A program made the position numbers and the translations under genes. From Adiantum capillus-veneris (Eukaryota; Streptophyta; Polypodiopsida; Polypodiales; Pteridaceae), in assembly GCA_014529385.2 (NCBI GenBank), contig CM043965.1, positions 11,520,412-11,584,411 of the forward strand: a stretch of DNA of 64,000 nucleotides, in the 5' to 3' direction. The notes beneath the pieces were generated by a model. That model was not told where the DNA came from, did no database searches, and saw only the letters and a list, made by a program, of their open reading frames with translations. Below are positions 1 to 11,264 of the stretch, one piece after another (within the stretch, counting starts at the first letter, position 1; each line of letters starts with the position of its first letter).

Positions 1-629
1 CAATCTACACAATGAAAAAACTACGGTACAATTGTGTAAAAATCTATCAGATCATTATACATCTAGAGTTTTTTATTAAAGTAAACACATTGTAATAGAT
101 CACCTGAAAAGCACTGTAACACTAGTGTCACTCCATCCAAACTTTGTCTGCATGTCGAGAAGAACCAGGAGCGCCTTCAATCCAGACACACGTGCTCCAT
201 CATACAATGGCGTATCGACTTCACTTTTCATATCATCATAGATAAGCCTTTTGAATCCATGATCGTCTCAATCATTTCATCGGTCTCGGGCGCAAACATT
301 GCCTCATTGGGAATGTGGTCTGCATGATCATCCCCCGAGCTGTTTGAGGCTACATCTTGTGGCCTCACATATGCTGCTTGACCAAAGTGCCTGCGATGAA
401 CACGTCTATTGGGTTGCAATATTTCTATAGCGTCAGAGTCCAACGAGTTATAATTGGCAACAAATCGATCTATAATAGATGGATCGAACTCACCAAATTC
501 GCGAACGTGCTATAAAGAAACGCGTATTGTCCATTGCACAGCATGCTTGCATTGATTACAAGGACATAAGATCCTCGTTGAGAGATAGGTGTTTCGGTTG
601 GACAGCCCCAGATCCTCGTCACTACTCAT
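1..629 (-). pseudogene. CACTA transposase (TNP2-type), N-terminal exon, broken
   Basis: Starting from the ATG at 629 the protein begins MSSDEDLGLSNRNTYLSTR and carries the transposase-associated region with CPCNQCKH, as in plant En/Spm TNP2 proteins. A TAG at 510-512 interrupts the frame where the plus-strand copy has CAG (33415-33417). A frameshift near 240 takes the frame from the MDSKGL segment into the LYDGARVSGLKALLVLL segment, which is the usual start of the TNP2 core. Near position 80 a GT donor lies at the same place as the intron of the other copy (41442). The gene continues out of the window. It would cut and join element ends in the nucleus if intact, but this copy is dead. Confidence 0.8.
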
Positions 630-693
630 AATGAGGGTAAAAACCTTATCAACTGGACAACAAATTTAATCTTCTATTGGCATTCTTCTTCTT

Positions 694-696
<3 letters not shown>

Positions 697-763
<67 letters not shown>
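697..763. repeat. (CT)n microsatellite in CACTA 5' leader
   Basis: Uninterrupted CT dinucleotides of about 66 bp lie upstream of the transposase start of copy 1. Copy 2 has only a short imperfect GA/AG tract at the matching place (33203-33230). Confidence 0.95.
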
Positions 764-766
<3 letters not shown>

Positions 767-1139
767 TTCACACTGTAAGCTATCTCACATTCTCTAGTCA
801 TGTCCAATCCCCGTACACCTCGGTCTAGAGGTGCACAGAGATTAGAACCACCGGGTTATAATCTCGTACTATTGAGTCAATGCCTATATTTGTGGGTACA
901 AGAAATCTACACACCCACGTCTACATGATAGTGCATGTAGTGGACAAAACCCCTTTGCCTCTTCTCTACTTGTAGCATTTCACATCATCTTAACATCTTT
1001 TTACAGTAGATCTTTTCATCGTTTGTCTAACTCTGATTTTTTTACCATAATCTCAAAGGAAGACTCTAGTATAAAAACTCAATCCAAAATCTAATCTTAA
1101 ATCTAACCTAATTGAACATATGGTGATTCGCTCCATTGA

Positions 1140-1922
1140 AGGGTAAATGAAATACCAATGGGGCTACTAGCTACGTAGATGTGAATGGGCCTCACATATA
1201 TAAATACTTCAATGCAAGAGTTAATAATCCCACCTCTCCACCCCATCGATCCATGACCCAGGTGATGGGACAAAATCCTCCTCAAAGTTGGCCCTGCTGC
1301 CACTCCTCAGGTCATCATATCCTCCCTGATACCCCTCCACTCCTCTCTTTCAAGCCAGTCAAGTTTGGCATCTGTGCATCTAACCTCCGATGCTTCACGT
1401 AGTCGTGCATGCGTCTCCTCATCCAAGCATCGTCAAATGTATTCTCCAGAGAGGGAACTGGAAACTCCTAATGCAGCGTAGCAATAAGATAATCCTTGGA
1501 GGCTTTATCCTAAGCCCTCCAAGAGACCATGATAGGCTACAGTGAGTTAGAAAACCTGTCTACGCAACTATCATATGCGGCCCATCACTTGCTTCCCCTT
1601 AGGGGTCATAATGATCTCATCGGACATATGATTGATGAGGTAGGCATATCCCTTTGGCATGTCCCTCCCATGAACTATAGCAACCCTGTCTGATGAATGC
1701 TCATTGTCTAGGCCTCTAGGAAACCCCGATGCAGTGTTCGGGTCACTCCTCAGCATCTCCGACGCAGTGGCCGGGACACCACTCTCAAACGCGTAGGCAG
1801 TATAATCCTTCGGTGTAGTCTGAGCAGTCTCACAAGCAGGGACACTCCTTGGTGTGTCCTAGGGACTCTACAACCCATGAGCTCCAAAAACGATGTGCTC
1901 CTCGCCACAAAAACCACCACAC
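1140..1922. other. Copy-1-specific non-coding part of CACTA leader
   Basis: No coding region is convincing here. Short open frames on both strands have no recognisable motif. Most of this stretch lacks a counterpart in the leader of the second CACTA copy, so it is either an insertion or was lost from the other copy. Confidence 0.4.
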
Positions 1923-2366
1923 TAGGCAAAATTTGGACTCACAAAGGGGCTCTTAAGGAGTTTGACTTTACCTCTCTCTACCAAAATGGGTGCATGGATA
2001 CATTTTTGCAAACAAACTGCAAAGTTGCGGAGGTTTGACAGTTAGAATGTCCTCTTCAAGCTCTATCTATTGATATATAGCACGCCATGAGATTCCTCAT
2101 ATTTTAGAAGATTCTTTTTTTGATTCACTTATGATGTGACAACTCTGTCGGAATCTAAGTGAATCAAAAAAAGAATCTTCTAAAATATGAGGAATCTCAT
2201 GGCGTGCTATATATCAGTAGATAGAGCTTGAAGAGGACATTCGAACTGTCAAACCTCTACCAACTTTAGAGTTTATTTGCAGAAATTTATCCATGCGCCC
2301 GTTTTGGTAGAGAGAGGTAAAGTCAAACTCCTTAAAGGACCCCTTTGTGAGTCCAGATTTTGCCTA
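1923..2366. mobile_element. Long foldback (inverted-repeat) element
   Basis: Two arms of about 210 bp (1923-2131 and 2156-2366) are near-perfect reverse complements separated by a loop of about 24 bp. The arms start TAGGCAAAATTTGGACTCAC and end with its complement. The innermost 70 bp of each arm are almost identical, and mismatches become commoner towards the outside. There is no coding potential. It is best called a foldback/MITE-like insertion; its RNA would form a long hairpin that could be diced into small RNAs. No target duplication could be settled. Confidence 0.8.
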
Positions 2367-2585
2367 ATGCCACTAGACTGTCGTGGAATTGCTGGTCCAC
2401 ATGGTCCATCAAACATAAATCTAGATCTAATTTAATCTTAAACTCAAAATAAACCTAAATATAATCTAATGTAACGTAATTCTAACTCAAAACAAACCTT
2501 AATCTAATCTAATAACCAAAATAAACCTAAATCTAATCTAACGTAAATCTAAATCTAACCTAATCTTAAACGATAAAAATAGAAA

Positions 2586-2735
2586 AATGGTATAACCTTT
2601 CTATCACCCAAGTGTGGTAGATTGGTTATGCCATTTCCCTCTTGAATAATAGGTCTTGAGTTCAACTCCTCGTCGGCTAGATCTTTAAGGTCTCTTGGGA
2701 TAGTTTCCTACGACATTAAAACTCTCTTCTTTTCA
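2586..2735 (+). mobile_element. tRNA-derived SINE, unit 1
   Basis: This is a 150-bp unit with an A-box-like GTGTGGTAGATTGGTTATGC (2613-2632) and a B-box-like GAGTTCAACTCC (2658-2669), spaced as in a tRNA head. The body is AT-rich, and a (GT)n tract follows. The same unit recurs at 2774 and its 3' body recurs near 27.2 kb. The promoter layout and repeat nature support a pol III SINE; the parent tRNA is not identified. Confidence 0.6.
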
Positions 2736-2755
2736 GGTGTGTGTGTGTGTGTGTG
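2736..2755. repeat. (GT)n tail between SINE units
   Basis: About ten GT repeats directly follow the first SINE unit, where its tail would be. The second unit has a (TTC)n tail instead. Confidence 0.85.
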
Positions 2756-2773
2756 CACCAATAAAAAGTGGAA

Positions 2774-2925
2774 AATGGTATAACCTTTCTATCACCCAAG
2801 TGTGGTAGATTGGTTATGCCATTTCCCTCTTGAATAACAAGTCTTGAGTTCAACTCCTCGTCGACTAGATCTTTAAGGTCTCTTGGGATAGTTTCCTACG
2901 ACGTTAAAACTCTCTTCTTCTTCTT
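2774..2925 (+). mobile_element. tRNA-derived SINE, unit 2
   Basis: Nearly identical to the unit at 2586-2735, with the same A- and B-box-like motifs and only a few base changes. It runs straight into a (TTC)n tract. Two SINEs in tandem in the same orientation may come from a second insertion into the tail of the first or from local duplication. Confidence 0.6.
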
Positions 2926-3050
2926 CTTCTTCTTCTTCTTCTTCTTCTTCTTCTTCTTCTCTCTCTCTCTCTCTCTTCCTCTCTCAATGTGTGTGTGTGT
3001 ATGCATTCTTTGTTTATGCATGTGTGTGTGTGTGTTTTGTTTATTCATGT

Positions 3051-3138
<88 letters not shown>
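2911..3138. repeat. Compound microsatellite (TTC)n-(CT)n-(GT)n-(CT)n
   Basis: The order is (TTC)16 or so to 2960, (CT)n to 2976, GT-rich tracts with ATGCATTCTTTGTTTATGC between them, then (CT)43 at 3052-3138. Copy 2 of the CACTA has a matching compound tract (31970-32170) with the same GTGTATGCATTCTTTGTTTATG spacer in the other orientation, so the tract is an inherited part of this CACTA family. Confidence 0.9.
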
Positions 3139-3141
<3 letters not shown>

Positions 3142-3364
3142 AACACAATTTGTGCATGTGTGTGTGTGTATGTGAGGGGGAGAGAGAGGAGACGGAAGGA
3201 GCATACCTGGATCTCCTTCCTCTACTTGTGTATGTGTGTGTGTGTGTTTGTGTGTGTAGAGAAGAAAGAGAGATAGAGGGAGAGCGCGGGTTACCTTTTC
3301 TTGCTTGAGCGTCGAAAAGTCAGATATGAGATCTGAGTTGTCGGACACTCTCGGTTATTTTTTT

Positions 3365-3518
3365 AACCCTGTTGGCGTCGCTATGAGCATCGCTAAGTTA
3401 CAAGTAAACTAGCGATGCTCATAGCGACGCCCATAGCGGCGACCATAGTGACGCTGTGGGTTTTCACTTTTGAGCGTCGCACTGCGACCGTTGCTAATGT
3501 GAAGTACCTCTTGTAGTG
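3365..3518. repeat. CACTA 5' terminus: subterminal repeats and TIR
   Basis: Several AGCGACGC / GCGTCGCTAT motifs occur in both orientations (for example AGCGATGCTCATAGCGACGC) between 3373 and 3455, then CCTCTTGTAGTG at 3507-3518. Subterminal repeats of this kind bind the element-coded DNA-binding protein in En/Spm elements. Similar GCGTCGCTAC motifs stand near 51.94-52.05 kb. Confidence 0.8.
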
Positions 3519-4179
3519 AAATAAGCCCAAGGGAGGCTGCCTATGGGCCAATCCCCTCCCACCCCCCTTCAACCTCTCTCCTCATGACCAAGGCCAGAAA
3601 CTATTACCAAGGTGAGCAGCTAATGGAACAGAAGAAGATCTTCCAAGTTGATGAATTTTTGTAAATTTCAAGAATTCACAAAAATTCTCAAGAAAATGAG
3701 TATTTCAGAACCTTTAAGTTTGCAAACCTCACCATAGCCAACAATTCTGAGCGAGCTCTACATGGTGGGCATGCTTCCAATGAAACTTCAAGCAGTAGCA
3801 TCCGCTTCATCGGCAAAAATCTCGAAGGGAGGTTTTTCGGCAACAAAATTTAACAAAACTTCTTGAGCGTTTACAGCTCAGCGAAGTAATTAGCAAGGCT
3901 AATTACTAGTGAATATGATGATTTCTACGGATATGACCATCTTTCATCGGGCATCTTGAGACAAGGTATTCTTTATTTTCTTTCTAGCACAACACATAGT
4001 CTCCATGGATTCAGACATTAACTTGACTCAGACATTTGATTTTTAGCATCATGCACCCAACCCTTCAATGATGGCCCGCAGTTAGATACTCTCATGGAGG
4101 TTACCCAACGGCTACAAGAGGGGATGATAGTTATGAATTTCTTGATATTCCACAAGAGTTTTGAGCACTTCCAGTACGA

Positions 4180-4640
4180 ATGTCTATGATGGAGAAAAAT
4201 TTTGCATCTTTGAATGATAATGCTACTAAATTATCCAGGTTATTACTGCAATATATGCAACAAAACAGGCCAAGGGATTTGTCGATACACATATGTAGAA
4301 GCAAGGCTCCAATCATGGATAGGGTTCTCCTCCAAATTCTCTACACACTCTCACCCAAAAGGATGTGGACAATTTTTTAAAAAATATAGAGCTACCAACT
4401 TTTAAGGGAGAAGAAAGAGAACACAATAAAGATGTGATGAGTATCTTTCTTAGTAAGTGGGATGGGATTCACAATCTGTGACGTACTCCAGATGCAGTCA
4501 GGGCACTGCAAAAAAGTCTGACATTAAAAGGCAAGTCCTACAAATGGTGGATGTCTCTCAAGGAGAATAGCCATGACCCGAGGTGTGGGGCACTCAAGTG
4601 AGAGATGTACCATTAGAAACTCAAGGACATAATACGTCCT
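4180..4640 (+). pseudogene. Chromovirus gag remnant
   Basis: Frames joined by small shifts give LPTFKGEEREHNKDV and KWDGIHNL, then ALQKSLTLKGKSYKWWMSL. This is the Retrotrans_gag pattern (capsid region ending in the G-x-A-x-x-W-W-like block). The product would assemble into virus-like particles in the cytoplasm. Stops and frameshifts break it. No CCHC knuckle was found before the interrupted protease region. Confidence 0.65.
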
Positions 4641-5029
4641 TGGATTTCTAGGTCATGAATATGGAGCAAACGGATGTGGTACTTGATTGAGAATGGTTTC
4701 CTAGCTTAGGACCATCACTTAAACATAGCTACAAGTACAACAATCTCATGTTTAAATCCCATGGTATAGATGTGTTTTTGTTAAGAGAGAAGAATGTGCC
4801 TTCCTCGCCACTCTTATGTATAGAAAAGCTTATGAAGCTCACTTTTGATAATGAAATAGAAGAAATTTTCTTTTGTTATTCTTTGTGTCATTTTATTTCA
4901 AATGTTGATCTCTTTCCATTGAAAATTCCTTAACTCCGCATGCTTCTCTCTCTTCTCTTCCTACAGTGGCTACTACTCTCTCTCCTCAATAAGAAAATGT
5001 TGTTAATCAGTTAAAAATTTCTTGAAGGG

Positions 5030-5963
5030 AATATCAAGATTTATTCCCCAATGATTTACCATCAGGGTTATTGCCAACATGGTCTGTGCAACATGGCATA
5101 GATGTAGTTGCAGACAGTAAACCATTAGTAAACCAGCCCATAGAATGAGCCATTTTGAGGCTACTCAGGTGGAATGTCAGCTTGTTGACTACCTCAATAG
5201 AGGTTTTATTCAACCTAGTTCTTTACCATGGGTTTGTCCCATCCTATTGGTGATAAAAAAGGATGATAGCATGCACATGTGCACAGACTACTATGGTTTG
5301 AATGCGGTAATTGGTCTCTAACTTCTAAGAACAAGTACCCATTACTATGAGTGGATGAGGTTTTCGGTAAGGTCACCCAAGTTTTACTAAGATCGGCTTG
5401 CGGTTGGGATATCACCAAGGATGAATTTGACTTTCTATTATACCTGAAACTAAGTTCCGAACAAAGTTTGGAGCTTTTGGCTATGCCCTTTAGGTTAACC
5501 AATGCTCCTGCAACTTCCATGACGCTCCTGGATAGTATCCTGAGACCGTATTTGGGCAATTTTCTTATCAACTTTCTCAATGAAATTATCTATTATAGTG
5601 CCTTTGAAGAAGAGCATTTGCAAAATTTAATGCAAGTGTTGAATTGCTAAGAGCGTTTATAAGTTATATGCCAAAGAGTCAAAGTTTGATTTTATCAAGG
5701 AGAAAATTCACTACCTAGGGCATGTCATCTCAGCTGATGGACTGCACATGGATCAATCCAAAGTGGATGCTATTCGAAGGTGGCCTTCTCTCAAAAATCT
5801 GGAAGAGTTATAGATTTTCTTGGGATTCGCCAATTTTTTATCAAAGGTTCATTAGAAACTATGCTCATATTGTTGTGTCGATGAAGAACCAACTAAAATC
5901 CAAGGGGAAAAATTTTGAGTGGGATGCCGCTCAACAACAAATTTTTGATTCTCTCAAGGATGT
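5030..5963 (+). pseudogene. Chromovirus reverse transcriptase, 5' and central part
   Basis: Visible blocks are DLFPNDLPSGLLP and VDYLNRGFIQPSS (entry to RT), PILLVIKKDDSMHMCTDYYGLNAV (fingers, slightly mutated R-M-C-x-D-Y-R block), MPFRLTNAPAT at about 5485-5520, and the region of the YLDD box, here changed to FLNEIIYYS at about 5570-5600, so the two catalytic aspartates are gone. Next come FDFIKEKIHYLGHVISADGL and the connection SLKNLEEL. The frame is cut at 5963 by the LTR of element B and resumes in RNase H at 13446. Confidence 0.85.
5959..5963. repeat. Target site duplication of element B (left)
   Basis: GATGT stands directly left of the LTR; GATGC stands directly right of the other LTR (13446-13450). 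Five bases with one change is the size expected for Ty3/gypsy-type integration. Confidence 0.75.
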
Positions 5964-6754
5964 TGTTGGATGCATCCTACATCAGCATCCATTTTCACCT
6001 TCTGATGGACATTATTTTTCCATTTACTATGTATATATTCATGGGCTCGCATTGAGTTCCAAGCTATATCTGTTTATTCACTTCATGTAGTTTGGGCGGC
6101 CGGCCATAACTTTTAAAACCCTAAGCATATAAGTGAATGTAGCTCATGTGAAAAGGGGAGATATCAACTTGAGAGAAACCTAGAGTAGAGAAGAGGAAGA
6201 AGAAGGCTATGGAGGTGGAAGCATGGAGCCACATGTACTCTCTTCACGGACCGATTGTATGCATGCAATGAAGATGAGTCCTTTCTCCTTTCTCTTGCTT
6301 TTCATTAAGTTGTGTATTTGTGTCTTGATGGTGTAGATTAAGGACTAATTGCTTTCTAATTCTTGATGGCCTATTGTATGTTTGATTCTAGTAGTGTGTG
6401 CATGATTAGATTAGTGTGTGGATTAAGGATTTGTGCATGCATTTCTTTGCTCATAAGTCCATGAGCTTGGGTGAGCTTGTGATTAGGATGTGACCAGGAG
6501 GATTAGTAGAGAATGAAACGATTAGCAACCTTGATTAGCATAAGGGTTAGCGTGTGTGTATACACCAATCTCCTTCATTACTTCTCTCTTCTTCTTATTG
6601 TAGATAATCTCATGTGATTTTTCCACTCAAATCTATCTCATTTCTCTCACACAATCACCCATGTGTGATGTTTCCATGCCTTAGCCGGGTCACTACTATC
6701 CTTGGATTGATAATTTTGTTGATTCTTTGGAGCTATGCTACAAGGGAGTTAACA
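5964..6754 (+). repeat. Element B 5' LTR
   Basis: Starts TG and ends CA. It pairs with 12663-13445 over its whole length with scattered substitutions and small indels, including a 12-bp difference near 6325. It contains GGGCGGCCGGCC and a CTTCACGGACCG block conserved in both copies. Confidence 0.9.
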
Positions 6755-6755
6755 T

Positions 6756-6776
6756 TTGGTGTTGTTGCTAGGGATG
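6756..6776 (+). promoter_or_regulatory. Element B primer binding site (tRNA-Asp type, decayed)
   Basis: TTTGGTGTTGTTGCTAGGG follows the LTR by zero bases. It matches the Athila-type site TTTGGCGCCGTTGCCGGGG with mostly C-to-T differences, so it looks like a deaminated tRNA-Asp primer site. Confidence 0.65.
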
Positions 6777-9051
6777 GTAGCCTAAGCTAGAGGAGAATTT
6801 TGAGTATAATCGAGTGTTTAGAAGTAGATTTAGGTAGAAAACCCCCAATTTCTCACTAATTGATCACTAATTTTTTACTAATCCACTACTAATTCAAGTG
6901 ATTTACATGTGTGTATGCATAATTAGAGTTTGAGTCATCACTCTTTTGATATGAAATTGTAAAACTTTTGACTAAAATTGAGTGATTTTTTAGTGTGTAG
7001 TTAGGGATTTTTCCTAATTAGGCTCTCTAATTACTCTCTAATCCCATATCTTTTTTGTGCTACATATAGCTAAATCATTGATTAGAGTTGTGATTATTAT
7101 TATTATGTGTTTAATTTCATTGAAAATGATGCTACACATGAGATTTTGTGCTCAATTGATTGTAGGTGAAATGTCGTTAAGCGGTTGCTAGTACACACAC
7201 ATGTGTGTAGGCGTCAATTGGAGTTGGAAATCGACGCGTTGCTTATGAAATTGTGAGTGCACTAACCCACTTAATTGATGATTTGATTTGCAGGTTTGAT
7301 TACACAAAAGATTAGTGCAAATTTAAGTGCAATTAGTATGTCCATGGGTAGACAAAGTGCGCACTTTCGAGTGCTAATTGTGGCTTAATTGGTGCCAATT
7401 AGAATTGTGAAAGGAAATGACTTGTTTGTTGATTTTATGAAAAATGGTGGTTCATGTTTTTTGATTGCTAAAATTGCACCGTTATGCGGTAGAAATTGTG
7501 TATGTGCACTAATTACCGAATTTATGCTTAATTTTGCTAGTTTTTGCATACATAACTGAACTAGTACTTGGTTGCAAATTGATGTATAATTGATTGAATT
7601 GCAAAGAAGCACAATAATCAAGCGCATGTGAAAAAAAATTCCTAATTGCATCATTAAGTTTGCTAATTCTTGGGTCAAAATTGGGCAAAAAAATGGAAAA
7701 ATGTCAATTTTTGCATCGATTTGATTGTCAAATGCATTGGAAATTGATTGGGATTGTAATCTTGATGTTCCAAGTGTTGAAAATCAAGTAGAACAAGCTG
7801 CATATTTTTCAAAAAGAATTCGGCTACTGTTTGTTAATTATTTCGTTAATTTTTTATATTTTTTGTGTTAATTTAGTGCTTAAAATTGTTCAATTTTTAT
7901 AAAAAATTGATGAAATTATAAAAAGATGATGTGAAAAAACATTTCAAAACAAAAAATTTGAAACGATGAACTCTCGCTAAGTTTCTGGTTGTTTTTAGCA
8001 TTTTTTCGGGTAATTTTACTTTCTCGGGCAAATTTTTTTTAACTTTGTTGCATTTGTGTATATTTTCATCCGCCCCACTTCCGTGACCACCAAGCTCTGC
8101 TCAACCTCGCTTGCATCTATGTTTGCACTTACCTTGTCCTGCACTCGTTGCCCCCGTGCACACACTCTCTAACCAATCTCCACTCCTTAACCGCGTGTGA
8201 CTCAACCCCTGCACACACACATACACACACAAAACAAAAGAAAAACAAACAAAAGAAGAAAAGACAACAAAGTCAACACACAAAGAAAAAACACACAAAG
8301 TCATAAACAAACATACACACACACACATACACAAACACACTCTCGCATTTCTAGCACTCGCGCACACACACAAGAGACCAAAAAGAAAAAAAACGAAATC
8401 TCAAAAAAAAAAAATAATGTTTTTCTTTGTCTTGTTTCTCTTCATTGCATTGCACATGCATCAAACATCCGCACACGTCCCGTTCACACATATTTAAGCA
8501 CGAATAGACACATTTAAAGCCCCAAGAGTCAGATTTCATCGAAAACTATCCGATTTTGTCGGTTTGAGTCGTTTTTAGCATATTCAAGCCAAATCACACA
8601 CACAGACCTTGTTTAACAAGGATTTTGATTTTGGGTATGCGATTTTCCAGATACATGCTTGAGAGTTGTTTCACGCGTAATATTGCATTTTGGCTCGATT
8701 TGACCGCACAGAGTCCCATGATTGAGCATATTGACCTCGACTTGCTATAGAGATTCATTTTGGCATTGATATTGATGAAATTTAGCTAGTTAGAGCATGT
8801 TCACACACGAGATTTTGATTTGGCCGCTTTTGGCTATTCTTAGCACACCGACGCGCGATTAGAGCTCGATTTGGTTACTAGACCTACATTTGGCTACGAC
8901 TTTAACCGAGTGACCGATTTTAGAGACAGATTACACACAAAGATATCGATTACCATTTGGATATCCATTCATTGTTTCCAGATTATGCCTTGTACCTAGT
9001 GCATTGGTTTATTGCCCCCCTATCACCAGATTTGACCTAGACTGCTAGACT
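6777..9051. other. Element B leader region without recognised genes
   Basis: AT-rich sequence with no convincing coding region. A CA-rich low-complexity tract lies at 8200-8370, and a run of pyrimidine/purine motifs with repeated GATTTTGATTT and TTTGGCT words follows from 8620 to 8960. The long untranslated leader is common in non-autonomous LTR elements. Confidence 0.5.
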
Positions 9052-11264
9052 TTGGCAGTCATGGATCTTGAGGTTCGATCACCTCCAGGATTTCCATCCT
9101 CGCCACCATCTAGGAGACTGACCTCAGCAGAGATCATAGCAGAGGCTGGGGCAGATAAGGAGCGTAGGATGCAGAGCCATACTAGTGCACGACCTGAGCT
9201 ATGGGCCACAAAGACAGTTACACCTCAGATTTTGATTGTTTCTACTATTAGCACACATGCTAGAGAGGTTGTAGACATGGTACCACCTTCCACATTGCCA
9301 GCCATGAGCACACCCAATACTGAGCTTTCCAGCTCACATGCACCAGATTTACCGATGATTGCTAGATCACCTAGAGCCACCATGCAGGCACGAGTCGAGC
9401 CTAGGGTTGACACTCCGAGTATTGAGGACCGGGATGAGATTGTGCTACATTTTGTAGGCCATAGAAGATCCATGCCTTGGTTTCTTGACCATGATGGACA
9501 TTCCTATACCAGAGGTACCTTCTCAGATGACATAGACCCTTCTATATGGCAGATAGCCAGAGTTCAGAGGAGACATTTTGGTACGACTGCGTTCTTTACC
9601 GATGAACTCAAGGGCACATGCATGTCCCTGTTGACCAGCCCACATGATGCTATTGATAGACCACATCCCGATGATTGTTTAGATGCCCATGTACATCCTA
9701 GGATAGTGCAGTTACTTAGATTGGAGCACACATTGACTTATGTTGATGATTGTGGACGTAGATACAGACATGAGACGACGAGATGGTGTATTTAGCCAGC
9801 GATGAGCGTTATGGCATATCTTATTGGAGATCTTCGTGATAGGATTTATAGGGACCCATTGGGTGAGATTTACTATTTAATGATTGTATTAACCTATTCT
9901 CCATGGAATGCCCAGGATACTAAACAGAACCCACCGAGAGTGCACATACACCTCCTAGACAGATATCCTGTACCAGGTCACCTCCCAGAGCTTCATCACC
10001 TAGACAGATTTTTCCACCAAGCACAATTGATCAGTTGCAATCTAGAGTGATGGATATGAAGAGGATGAATGATGTGATTGATGATAGGATCAGTACACTA
10101 GAGGGCCCTACCATGGATCCACCTACATTGCCAATTCCAGAGGTTGATACTTGCTCTACGAGGGATGTACAACCTAGTGAGATTGCTCCTACACTAGACA
10201 CGAGCACTGAGGCACTAGAGATTGATAGAGTGACAGATTTCATAGCTATTATTGATGATCCCCTTGCACCTATCATAGAGGTAGATGTCCCACCACAGCC
10301 TATACATGAGGAGATAGCCAATGCACATGACCATGAGAGTGTTGACATTACTACAAAGCCTTTAGAGATTGAGATACCTATAGAGACAGATGCCTGCATA
10401 GAAACACCTACACATGAGCATTCACCACCAGATTCATTGATGATTGAGCACACAGACCCCCCTGCAAGACAAGGACAGATGAGGTATTTAGAGACCATGA
10501 ATGTCACCCCTCGAGTGTAGACGTCACACATCGGGATCCAGAGACCCCTTTGACAAGAGTGACTTCTACCATTGTACTTGAGATACCCCGAGAGGTAGAT
10601 CCTACATTAGAGGATGTTCCCACCAGGAGTAGTCCCACCCATGAGCCACCTAGGATATATCAAGCCTATAGCTCATCATCAAGAGCTAATGATAGGACTA
10701 CTAGACATGTTTATGTGATCTCGCACAATGACACATGTTAGACCTTTAGCTAGTGATAACATTCCAGTTTGGATTGAGAGTCACAGCACACATGATGGAC
10801 TATCACATGGTTGTCTCACATCTAGGAAGTCACTAGAGGCACAGGGATTTTATAGAGAACATAGACAAAGTTTGGTTCCTAGACCACATACCATTCCACA
10901 TCCTCCTTGATCTACTATAGTTTCTTTGACCACACCTATGCCACTGAGATTTAGACCATTTTCACAACCATTAGAGAAGCCTACTCCACGCCGAGGACAT
11001 ATACGAGCTAGATATCCACGACCACATATGAGGAGAGCTCGATGTAACTTCCTTGAGATACCGCAGACATTGAAAATTTGGCTACCAAAGAGCCTACCAC
11101 TTATTACACCGCAGGGTGCCATGAGCCATAGCTCACCAGAGATTCCTATTGATCATGCTATTGAGTTAGATCTAGGCAAGAGTCATCCACTGAGGGATTC
11201 TAAGATACAAAGTTATTTGACAACAGAGTCACAGGCTGATGTCCATCCATCCATATGGAGCTAG
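9052..11264 (+). pseudogene. Element B internal protein, unknown, frameshifted
   Basis: An open frame from the ATG at 9052 runs to a TAG at 9796, continues in the same frame to 10050, shifts frame near 10010 into 10035-10520, and continues with further shifts to 11264. Joined, it would be roughly 700 residues, rich in Pro, Ser, Thr, Asp and His, with a more globular part near residues 130-245 (for example RSMPWFLDHDGHSYTRG). No zinc knuckle, protease or polymerase motif is visible. By position it may be a gag-like or captured protein. I do not recognise it. The TAG at 9796 may be a decayed CAG. Confidence 0.5.

Larger units (their letters stand above)
1..3518 (-). mobile_element. CACTA (En/Spm) transposon copy 1, 5' part, minus strand
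   Basis: The right end is a 12-bp terminus, CCTCTTGTAGTG (3507-3518), which read from outside gives CACTACAAGAGG, the classic CACTA end. Just inside it are subterminal repeats of the type AGCGACGC/GCGTCGCTAT. A transposase gene runs leftwards from 629 and leaves the window. The stretch 629-1140 and the terminal-proximal stretch near 3300-3360 match the plus-strand copy at 31.7-33.3 kb, including its degenerate TTAGGTTAGATTTA minisatellite. Copy 1 also carries about 1.2 kb (roughly 1300-2400) absent from the other copy, which includes a foldback element. Family identity is secure; the 3' half is not in view. Confidence 0.85.

Noticed and set aside
2586-2670. Functional tRNA gene
   Set aside because: A- and B-box-like motifs are present but the sequence does not fold into a cloverleaf with an acceptor stem; it occurs as a repeated unit with a simple-repeat tail, so SINE is the better call.
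2896-3348. Open frames of Ser-Leu or Arg-Glu repeats (also near 23.8 kb, 28.8 kb and 32.0 kb)
   Set aside because: They are translations of CT/GA and CA microsatellites and have no protein-like sequence outside the repeat.
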